In this document: piece by piece, positions 14,606-21,033 of the stretch | Numbering within the stretch: the first letter of the stretch is position 1 | Layout: each line of letters begins with the position of its first letter | Assembly (NCBI GenBank): GCA_001799195.1 | Contig: MGSU01000012.1 | Location: 1 to 21,832 of the forward strand | Length of the DNA: 21,832 nucleotides | Reading direction: 5' to 3' | Source of the DNA: Deltaproteobacteria bacterium RIFOXYA12_FULL_61_11 | Lineage (GTDB): Bacteria > Bdellovibrionota_F > JAHFAK01 > YA12-FULL-61-11 | Notes under the pieces: model-generated | Told to the model about the DNA's origin: nothing | Database searches by the model: none | What the model saw: the letters and a program-made list of their open reading frames with translations, nothing else | Translations under genes and position numbers: made by a program

Positions 14606-16090
14606 ATGCGTCTCGCAGTCCTGGCTCTCATCGCCGCCATCATCCTCGGCCTCGCCGTACCCCTGATCAACATCCTCACCGCTCCTTCGTTGCCCGACGC
14701 CGACCTCCAGACCTCCGGCTCGGACCTCGGCAAGGCAGGTCCGCTGGCCGAACGCCTGATCTCGGCCTGCGCCCACTGCCACGCCTCGGAGGTCCCCCCG
14801 CCGTGGTATGCGTCCCTGCCGGGTATCGGGGCCATGATCGAGCTGGACCGCAGCCTCGGCCTCGCAGCCCTCACCCTGGACGGCGTCCTCGACAACCCGG
14901 CCCTCCCCCTCGGAGAAGTGGCTGAGGCAAAGCTGGAAGCTGTTTTCCACACCAATGAAATGCCCCCGGCCCGTTACCTCCTGGCCCATTGGACGTCCCG
15001 CCTCAGCAGGGAGCAGCGCCGAGCCGGCCTGCAATGGATCCAGGACCTCCGACGCGTCCGCCGCGGCAACGTCGACCTAGCCGACGCCTTCCGCGGCGAA
15101 CCGGTCCTGCCCATCCCCTCGCCCGCATTCGGAGACCCGAACAAAATAGCCCTCGGCCAACGGCTCTACAACGACGTCCGCCTCTCGGGCGACCGCACCG
15201 TGTCGTGTGCCACCTGCCACGAGCTGGCCAAGGGCGGCACCGACCAGTTGCCGACCTCCAAAGGCATCCGCGGCCAACTCGGGCCGATCAACTCGCCCAC
15301 GGTCTTCAATGCGGTCTTCAACGTCCGCCAGTTCTGGGACGGCCGCGCCGCCGATCTGCAGGAACAGGCCGCCGGTCCGGTCACCAATCCCCTGGAGATG
15401 GATGCGAGCTGGGACCAGGTGACAACAGACCTGTCCTCCGATCCGGTAATGGTCGCCGCCTTCACCCAGGTGTTCGGCGACGGCGCCGTGACCCAGGAAC
15501 GCGTCACCTCGGCTCTTGCAGCCTTCGAGGAAACCCTCCTCACGCCGGGAGCCCCCTTCGACCGCTATCTCCAGGGAGACGAAACAGCCATCACGGCGGA
15601 GGCCCAACAAGGCTACCGCCTCTTCGTGGAACGGGGTTGCACCTCGTGCCACCTCGGGCCAGGTCTCGGAGGCACCCATTTCGAGAAAATGGGACGCCAC
15701 AAGGATTACTTCGCCGCTCGGGGCACAACGATCACCGAGGCCGACTGGGGCCGCTTCAACGCAACGGCGAAAGAGGCTGACCGTCACTCCTTCAAGGTCC
15801 CCCTGCTGCGCAACCTCGAGACGACCTTCCCTTACCTGCACGACGCCAAAGCCCCGACCATCGAGACCGCGATAGAGGTGATGTCGACCTACCAGCTCGC
15901 CAAGCCGATCCCCGCGGCAGAACAGACCCTGGTCGCCGCCTTCCTGCGCACCCTCACCGCGCCGGTCCCACCTCCAGCCACCGACGCCCTGCCGACGGCC
16001 GAGAGCCTGCTGGACAGCTCCGGAGATGCGGCCGGGGATGCTTCCGCTGATCCGGCAATGCCCCCCCTGACCGAGGAGCAGTCCGAATAA
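14606..16090 (+). CDS. Tri-haem fusion: Haem_bd domain plus di-haem cytochrome c peroxidase
   Basis: The protein is 494 residues from ATG 14606, which has AAGAGG six bases upstream; the longer frame begins inside the end of the protease gene and lacks a ribosome site. The N-terminus is a signal or anchor helix (LAVLALIAAIILGLAVPL). Residues ~50-155 carry CAHCH (55-59) followed by EVPPPWYASLPGIGAMIELD and HTNEMPPARY, the pattern of the small Haem_bd domain. Residues ~170-460 are a di-haem peroxidase of the CcpA/MauG group with CATCH (201-205) and CTSCH (345-349), FNAVFNVRQFWDGRAADLQEQ, and FKVPLLRNLETTFPYLHDA near the end. A Met in HFEKMG (about 362) may ligate one haem. It would reduce hydrogen peroxide in the periplasm using cytochrome or quinol electrons. 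A Pro/Ala/Asp-rich tail follows. The architecture recalls tri-haem YhjA but uses a different N-domain. Confidence 0.9.
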   Translation: MRLAVLALIAAIILGLAVPLINILTAPSLPDADLQTSGSDLGKAGPLAERLISACAHCHASEVPPPWYASLPGIGAMIELDRSLGLAALTLDGVLDNPALPLGEVAEAKLEAVFHTNEMPPARYLLAHWTSRLSREQRRAGLQWIQDLRRVRRGNVDLADAFRGEPVLPIPSPAFGDPNKIALGQRLYNDVRLSGDRTVSCATCHELAKGGTDQLPTSKGIRGQLGPINSPTVFNAVFNVRQFWDGRAADLQEQAAGPVTNPLEMDASWDQVTTDLSSDPVMVAAFTQVFGDGAVTQERVTSALAAFEETLLTPGAPFDRYLQGDETAITAEAQQGYRLFVERGCTSCHLGPGLGGTHFEKMGRHKDYFAARGTTITEADWGRFNATAKEADRHSFKVPLLRNLETTFPYLHDAKAPTIETAIEVMSTYQLAKPIPAAEQTLVAAFLRTLTAPVPPPATDALPTAESLLDSSGDAAGDASADPAMPPLTEEQSE

Positions 16091-16092
16091 AC

Positions 16093-16137
16093 CTCGGCCG
16101 AGGAAACCTTGGACGTCGCCTTGGCCGAGCCTCTCGG
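16093..16137. repeat. Inverted repeats after the peroxidase gene
   Basis: CTCGGCC (16093-16099) pairs with GGCCGAG (16123-16129), and CCGAG-CCT-CTCGG (16125-16137) forms a competing smaller hairpin. They lie just after the peroxidase stop and before the next gene, and could attenuate transcription. No T tract follows, so an intrinsic terminator is not supported. Confidence 0.3.
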
Positions 16138-16180
16138 TGAAAAACCCTCAATCGAACCTTCACGACCACACGGAGCAGCG

Positions 16181-16597
16181 ATGAGCCGCCAACGTTGGCC
16201 CTTGATCCCTTATCGAGCCATGCTCCCCTCCCGGCGACAGCCCCACCGCGCTCAACTCGACGAGACCGACCTGGCCGAACGCCTCCGTCGGGCCGAGGTC
16301 TTTTCCCCGCCTGCCACCGTGCAACGCGAGACCGACCGCCTGGACATCACCCTCGAACTCGGCCGGACCTCGGAGGTCCATCTGCGGCATCACGGTCGGA
16401 CCCTCACCGTGTGCGGACTGGGCCGCGGACCGGGAACCCGCGCCGAGCAGGACCTTCCCTTCGCCTGGTCTTGCCGACTGCCCTGGGCCCCTTGCCCAGA
16501 GGACTTCCAGGTCAGCCTGGTCGAGGGCCGACTCAGTATCGTCCTTACCCGACGCTCGCGTTTGACCTTATTGCAACAGCGTTTCTGGGGGCGTTGA
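16181..16597 (+). CDS. Divergent Hsp20 / alpha-crystallin-like protein
   Basis: The protein is 138 residues from ATG 16181, with GGAG six bases upstream; a TTG start at 16109 is possible but has no such site. A basic N-terminal arm (SRQRWPLIPYRAMLPSRRQ) precedes a ~90-residue beta-rich region whose order fits the alpha-crystallin domain: VQRETDRLDITLELGRTSE (strands 2-3), VHLRHHGRTLTVCGLGR (strands 4-5), DLPFAWSCRLPWAPCPEDFQVSL (strand 7 and the following loop), then VEGRLSIVLTRRS (strands 8-9). The usual A-x-x-x-G-V-L signature is altered to L-V-E-G-R-L-S-I. There is no I-x-I tail; it ends RLTLLQQRFWGR. If the assignment is right, it is a small ATP-independent chaperone. It is 90 bases downstream of the peroxidase gene and convergent with the SDR gene. 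Confidence in the gene is good, in the family moderate. Confidence 0.65.
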   Translation: MSRQRWPLIPYRAMLPSRRQPHRAQLDETDLAERLRRAEVFSPPATVQRETDRLDITLELGRTSEVHLRHHGRTLTVCGLGRGPGTRAEQDLPFAWSCRLPWAPCPEDFQVSLVEGRLSIVLTRRSRLTLLQQRFWGR

Positions 16598-16617
16598 AGC
16601 GGCTTGAAGACCCGAGT

Positions 16618-17388
16618 TCAACGGGCGCAGGTCTGGGCCCTGCCTCCATCGATCGGTAGGGTTGCGCCCGTGATCCACCCGCTCCTGGGGGAAGCCAGGA
16701 ACAGTACCGCCTCGGCGATCTCCTCGGCCTCTCCCACCCGGCCGAGCGGATGGCTCTCTTTGCCGTGCTCGAGAAACGCGGCATAGGTCGTCTCGTCCAT
16801 ACCGCCGTTGCGATGAAGCGAGGTCCGTACCACCCCGGGGTTCACCGCATTCACCCGCACCCCTCGCGAGGCCAGCTCGAGCGCCGCGCAGCGGGTGAGC
16901 TGATCGAGCCCGGCCTTGCTCACGCAATAACCGAGGACTCCGGGGAAGGAACGCAGGCCCGTCACGCTGGAGACATTGACCACGGCTCCGGCCGTGCTCT
17001 GCAACTGAGGAAGGCAACGTTGCAACAAAAGGAAGGGTACGCGCAGGTTGAGGTCCATCAAACGATCCCAGGCCTCGGCCGAGGTAGTCTCCACACTGCC
17101 CGAGGTCAAGATACCGGCCGCATTGACCAGGATATCGATGCGGCCGAAGTGCGTGAGAGCCGCATCGACCACGGCCTGAACGGCTCCGTGCTTCGTCAGG
17201 TCGAGGCTCACCGGTAGGATGCGTCCGGGTTCACCGGCACCTGCCTCTGTCAATTCCCGCAAGCGGGTTCCATCCCGGCCGACCGCGACCACGCAGGCTC
17301 CGCCGCGGCAAAAGCCGAGGGCGCACGCCCTGCCGATGCCGCTGCTCGCTCCGGTCACCACCGCGACTCTGTTTACGAATTCGTGCAT
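16618..17388 (-). CDS. Short-chain dehydrogenase/reductase (FabG-like SDR)
   Basis: The protein is 256 residues, the normal size of a classical SDR. The cofactor motif TGASSGIG is at 12-19; an arginine in VAVGRDGTRL after the second strand suggests NADP(H). NAAG lies at ~89-92, the catalytic serine in NVSSVTG (~140-141), and tyrosine and lysine in YCVSK (Y154, K158). NPGVVRTSL follows the active site, and the end IDGGRAQTCAR is typical. It oxidises or reduces an alcohol/ketone on an unknown small substrate in the cytosol. The start is ATG 17388, with AAGGAGG at ideal spacing; a GTG two codons upstream would sit too close to that site. It lies 108 bases downstream of the Hint lipoprotein on the same strand and 20 bases from the convergent Hsp20-like gene. 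No biosynthetic partner is nearby to narrow its role. Confidence 0.93.
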   Translation of the reverse strand: MHEFVNRVAVVTGASSGIGRACALGFCRGGACVVAVGRDGTRLRELTEAGAGEPGRILPVSLDLTKHGAVQAVVDAALTHFGRIDILVNAAGILTSGSVETTSAEAWDRLMDLNLRVPFLLLQRCLPQLQSTAGAVVNVSSVTGLRSFPGVLGYCVSKAGLDQLTRCAALELASRGVRVNAVNPGVVRTSLHRNGGMDETTYAAFLEHGKESHPLGRVGEAEEIAEAVLFLASPRSGWITGATLPIDGGRAQTCAR

Positions 17389-17496
17389 AGCCACCTCCTT
17401 GCATCCTTCGACGAGGTGGTCCTAGCTCAGTCGGAACGAGAAGGCAATGTGTGGAACGGGCTCAACCCGTCAAGGCCCGGAACAGGATGGTCGAAC

Positions 17497-20400
17497 TCAC
17501 TGGCCCGATTTCGAGGCCGCCACGGGCAGGGGTTCAGCGGAGAGGCGTTCCTGTAAGCCGAGGTCGCCGGTGACGAGTCCCTCGGACACGATCAGGTGAT
17601 CTCCGACCTCGCTCGAGAGGGGTTCGAGGGCCAGGTTGAAGACCCTGCGCTGGTACGAGCGGCGTTCGAGCTTGGCGATGGGGACGAAGCTCCCGTCCTC
17701 GCGGAGGAGGAAGTCGAGCGCGGTGAGCTCGCGCGCCAGTTTCAACCCGGCGCGGGTCATCATCGGATGTTTCTCGGAAACCCCGAGGGTCTCACCGCTC
17801 GCGGTCGTCAGATAGATGACCTTCTGCCGTTCCTTGCCGGCGACAGCGCGTTGGACCTTGCGCGGCCGGTCTTTGCTGTCGACGACCTCGTGCTCAGGCA
17901 GGATGCGCTCGACCGGAAGGTATTCCTCGGCGCCGACCTTGATCAGGGTCCCTTCGACGAAACAGCCGTTGATGCGCGGGTCCCGACCGCAGGAAACCCC
18001 GCTCGTGCCGGGTTTGGTGCAGACGCAATCGTCGTAGCATTTATAGATCAAGCTCTCCTTGCCCACGACCGGGGTGCAGAGCAGCTCGTTGCGCACCGTG
18101 CAGGTGCAGACCTCGCTGCAATTGACCACGCCCTCGTTGGGCACCGGATCGACCGGATCGACCTCGTAACACAGCTCGTCGGGTGAACAGGAAATGGCGG
18201 TGTCATACCCCGGATCGACGCAGGTGCATTTGACCTTGGCCGTGGGCTCGAGGTGATAGCCGACCGGCGGATTGCTGCAGATCACCGAACCGTTGGCAGC
18301 ACACATACACACATCGCTGCACGGACTGGTGATCTCTCCCTTGGGCGGTATCGAGGGTAATTCCTCATAGGCCGGAGGATCCGGCACGCAGGAGAGAGCA
18401 TCGTCATGGCCTGGATCCACGCACGTGCAATCGTTCTGACAAGCCGCGGTGCGGTCCCAGAAACCGACCGGCTGACCGGCACAGAGGATCTCGGTGCCAT
18501 TCGGGGAACAGATGCAGGCCTCGCTGCATAGTTCTTCTCCTGCCGCGGGCTCCGGATGCTCGGGCAGGGATTCGAAGGCGGGCGGATTAGGGGTACAGGT
18601 CAGGGCCGAGTCATAGCCCTGGTTGTCGCAATGACAGTCGACCTTGCAGGTTGCCTGGGTCAGGTCGCGATACCCGATCGCCGCGGCGGAACAGACAATG
18701 GAACCATCGGCTCGGCAGATACAGGCATCCTCGCACTTCGCACCCGCTTCGAAGGCCGGGGGTTCGGTCGGCAGGGCTTCGAACGCATCGTGGTCCGGCA
18801 CACAGGTCAGGGCCCAGTCGTACCCCGGGTTGTCGCAGGTACACGAGGTCTGACAAGGACCGGTCTCGTCGTGATACCCATAGGGCGGGGTGGCACAGAC
18901 GATGGCGCCATCGGGGATGCACAGACAGGCCACGCTGCACACGTCCTCGGGGGTGCTCGCGGTGGGCGGGTGAATGGGTACGACCTCGTAGGCCTGCTCG
19001 TCCGGAGTACAGGTCACCGAGGCCTCGACCCCGGGGTTGTCGCAGTGGCACAGCGGTTGACAGGCATCCGTGTGGTCCTTGAAACCGAAGGGGGGACCGG
19101 CACAGACAATGGTCCCATCGGGCGCGCACAAACATGCCTCGGAACAGACGCTGTCCGAGGAACTGGTCGGAGCCACCGCTTGCTCGTACGCCAACACATC
19201 CGGGCAGGTGACTGCAGGGTCATAGCCCGCCTGATTGCAACTGCAACCCCCGGTAGGGGCAGTGCAGCGGCTGGTCTTGTTGTAATGGCCTTCCGGGGTC
19301 TGTTGGCAGGCGATGACCGCATCGGGCATGCAGATACAGGCACTGCCGCAGGCCATTTCGCCGCCGACCTCGGGCAGGACCGGGGCGGTATAGGCCATGA
19401 TCTCCGAGCCAGTCCCTCCGTTGCAGGTCATGACCGGAGAGTCGGCGCCACCTTCGCACCGACAAGCCGCTGTGCAACGGGAGAGCTTGTCGTAGAGCCC
19501 CTCCGGGGTCTGCTCATGGGTCAGACAGGTCAAACTGCCGTTGGCCTCGCAATGACAGGTTTCGAGGCACGAAACGATATCCTCTGCCGCGGTCAGGGCC
19601 TGAACGCGAATGGCCTCGTAGAATTGGCGGTCCTCGTCGGAGAGCAAGGGCGCCGCGGCGAGGGCCTCGGCCACGGCCCGGTAGTTGTAATTGGGCAGTG
19701 TGAACTCGTCCTCGAACGAGAGGGGGAGATGGCGCTGGTATTCGACGATCGGCACCTCGACAACGACCTCGGCGAGTTCTTCACCGCCGACGAGGACGAC
19801 CTCGTCCCCTCCTTGGTACTGGGCGACTTCGGAGCGCAGCATCTCGTCGACAAAGGTCAGGGCCTTCTCCACGGCCACATCGACCTCCACGGTCTCGCTC
19901 GCCTGGGCAGGAGCGAAGAACTTGAACTGGGGCATCAGGCGGTTCAAGGCGATCGCGCCTTTCTTCCGGGAATACTTCACCCCGGCCGCAGCAAAGAAAT
20001 CGCTGTAGCCGAGTAGGCTCTTCTTGGTCGGATCGAGCACCGCGCGACTGGCGTAGTAGACCATGCCCCTCGGTCTCTCCTCAGCCTGTAAGAATTTTTT
20101 GCTGTCGCGTGCAAACACGTCTTTCAATTGCTTGTGGACATCGGTCTCATCCACGGTGCGGGGATTGACCTGGTTGAGATAGAAGTTGAGGTTCATCACC
20201 CGCTCATCGCTGCAACGCCCATCCTCGTTGGAGTCGAGACAGATGAACAGGAGTACGGCGATGGGATCCGTCAGGCCCTCGGGAATCTTGAACTCGGTCG
20301 AGAAGCGCGGGCCCTCCGCCAACGTCGAGGTCAGCAACCCCTTCGCGGTGAGATTGTCTACCAGGAAGGGCTTCCCGCCGACCACGGGTTCGACCGTGGC

Positions 20401-20874
20401 GATGATAGGTTTATCCTGCACGTTCGCCTGAACGAGGTCGTGTTCGCCGAGGTGGTTGCGATGGACGAGGTTCAGCCGTAAGGCCAGGGGAACCTTCTCG
20501 GCTTTGTCCCAGGCTGCGAGCGAGGTACTCCCCTCCCCTGCCTGAAAACGGAACAAGTCCTCGAAGGAGGAGAGTTGAGTGATGATGTCGGTGTTGTAAC
20601 GTTCGACCAAGTGCTCCGGAACGTCTTCTGGATCGAGGCTGGTAGCGGCATGGTTGTTCCGTTGGTACCAGGAAGAGTTGAGGACTGGTGTGGGCGTTAC
20701 AGGATCCGGTTCCGGTTCCGCAGTCTCGTCCGGTTGGACCGGCGCTGGATCCTGCTCCTGCTCCGGCACCTCACCTTCTTGTTGTGGCTGCACCCCGGGT
20801 TGGGGATCGTTGCCCGAGCAACCGATGATCCCTGCGACTACGAAGATCCACGCAAGTATGACAGGTCGTAGCAT
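17497..20874 (-). CDS. Cysteine-repeat lipoprotein with C-terminal Hint autoprocessing domain
   Basis: The protein is 1125 residues from ATG 20874-20872, preceded by GGGGGGA. The longer frame upstream is not signal-like. Layout: signal peptide with lipobox GIIGC (Cys19); a Pro/Glu/Gln-rich linker to ~65; an unrecognised domain ~66-430 containing a calcium-loop-like DSNEDGRCSDE (from ~214); eight cysteine repeats at ~436-970; and a Hint domain at 971-~1105. The Hint domain starts CFVEGTLIKV, with Cys971 as the nucleophile after Gly. It has GVSEKHPMMT (His1036, block B), VFNLALEP, and ends GDHLIVSEGLVTGD where inteins end in HN, so N-side cleavage without splicing is expected. A ~20-residue tail follows. 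By analogy with hedgehog, the Hint domain would release or transfer the cysteine-rich part. I know no characterised protein with this exact order. The SDR gene lies 108 bases downstream. Confidence 0.9.
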   Translation of the reverse strand: MLRPVILAWIFVVAGIIGCSGNDPQPGVQPQQEGEVPEQEQDPAPVQPDETAEPEPDPVTPTPVLNSSWYQRNNHAATSLDPEDVPEHLVERYNTDIITQLSSFEDLFRFQAGEGSTSLAAWDKAEKVPLALRLNLVHRNHLGEHDLVQANVQDKPIIATVEPVVGGKPFLVDNLTAKGLLTSTLAEGPRFSTEFKIPEGLTDPIAVLLFICLDSNEDGRCSDERVMNLNFYLNQVNPRTVDETDVHKQLKDVFARDSKKFLQAEERPRGMVYYASRAVLDPTKKSLLGYSDFFAAAGVKYSRKKGAIALNRLMPQFKFFAPAQASETVEVDVAVEKALTFVDEMLRSEVAQYQGGDEVVLVGGEELAEVVVEVPIVEYQRHLPLSFEDEFTLPNYNYRAVAEALAAAPLLSDEDRQFYEAIRVQALTAAEDIVSCLETCHCEANGSLTCLTHEQTPEGLYDKLSRCTAACRCEGGADSPVMTCNGGTGSEIMAYTAPVLPEVGGEMACGSACICMPDAVIACQQTPEGHYNKTSRCTAPTGGCSCNQAGYDPAVTCPDVLAYEQAVAPTSSSDSVCSEACLCAPDGTIVCAGPPFGFKDHTDACQPLCHCDNPGVEASVTCTPDEQAYEVVPIHPPTASTPEDVCSVACLCIPDGAIVCATPPYGYHDETGPCQTSCTCDNPGYDWALTCVPDHDAFEALPTEPPAFEAGAKCEDACICRADGSIVCSAAAIGYRDLTQATCKVDCHCDNQGYDSALTCTPNPPAFESLPEHPEPAAGEELCSEACICSPNGTEILCAGQPVGFWDRTAACQNDCTCVDPGHDDALSCVPDPPAYEELPSIPPKGEITSPCSDVCMCAANGSVICSNPPVGYHLEPTAKVKCTCVDPGYDTAISCSPDELCYEVDPVDPVPNEGVVNCSEVCTCTVRNELLCTPVVGKESLIYKCYDDCVCTKPGTSGVSCGRDPRINGCFVEGTLIKVGAEEYLPVERILPEHEVVDSKDRPRKVQRAVAGKERQKVIYLTTASGETLGVSEKHPMMTRAGLKLARELTALDFLLREDGSFVPIAKLERRSYQRRVFNLALEPLSSEVGDHLIVSEGLVTGDLGLQERLSAEPLPVAASKSGQ
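17500..17964 (-). other. Hint (hedgehog/intein) domain-coding segment
   Basis: This segment codes for residues 971-1125 of the lipoprotein. Visible Hint blocks are the initial CFVEGTLI after Gly, a PVERILPEHEVVD strand pair, YLTTASGETLGVSEKHPMMT, the ALDFLLREDGSF segment, VFNLALEP and DHLIVSEGLVTGD. The final Asn of inteins and a downstream extein are missing; only ~20 residues follow. This fits a one-sided cleavage domain. Confidence 0.85.
17965..19569 (-). repeat. Eight tandem cysteine-rich protein repeats
   Basis: This segment codes for residues ~436-970. Each unit is about 66-78 residues with seven or eight cysteines. The rough consensus is C-x3-C-x-C-x2-DG-x-I-x-C, then a P-x-G-[YF] segment, C-x3-C-x-C-x-NPGYD-x-A-[LV]-[ST]-C and a Pro-rich spacer with A-[YF]-E. 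Units begin near residues 436, 509, 577, 646, 714, 783, 852 and 919. The first two are divergent (PEGLYDK / PEGHYNK), the middle ones are most alike, and the last leads straight into the Hint cysteine. DNA identity between units is modest, so these are old duplications. Confidence 0.85.
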
Positions 20875-21033
20875 ATTCCCCCCGCTCTTGGAACTCGGCA
20901 CATCGGTGCCAAGGAAGCATAGCCTATACCAAAGCGATAGCGGGGGCAAGTACCATTACATCAATCAATTACGGGAGTATCGTGCAGATGGGGGAGAGCA
21001 ATTTTTCAGCAACACCGAATACCGAGGGGTTGT

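Noticed and set aside
17419-17452. tRNA-like stretch (GGTCCTAGCTCAGTCGGAACGAG)
   Set aside because: It resembles the 5' part and D arm of a tRNA, but the D stem does not pair and there is no anticodon arm or T arm downstream.
17456-17470. Hairpin ACGGG-CTCAA-CCCGT after the Hint lipoprotein as a terminator
   Set aside because: Only five-base arms and no T tract on the transcribed strand; it may be chance.
18556-20016. A 486-residue open frame on the plus strand across the cysteine repeats
   Set aside because: It is antisense to the Hint lipoprotein, whose repeats, lipobox and Hint motifs are unmistakable. Long antisense frames are expected in GC-rich coding DNA, and the product shows only low-complexity Gly/Arg repeats mirrored from the real repeats.
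17497-20874. Polymorphic toxin interpretation of the Hint protein
   Set aside because: Toxin systems place a toxin domain after a pretoxin Hint and an immunity gene next to it. Here only ~20 residues follow the Hint domain, and the next gene is an ordinary SDR.
20896-20911. Sigma54-like site (TGGCAC...TGCC) before the Hint lipoprotein
   Set aside because: The GG-to-GC spacing is one base short of the required ten, and the bases are explained by a GGCAC-ATCG-GTGCC hairpin.
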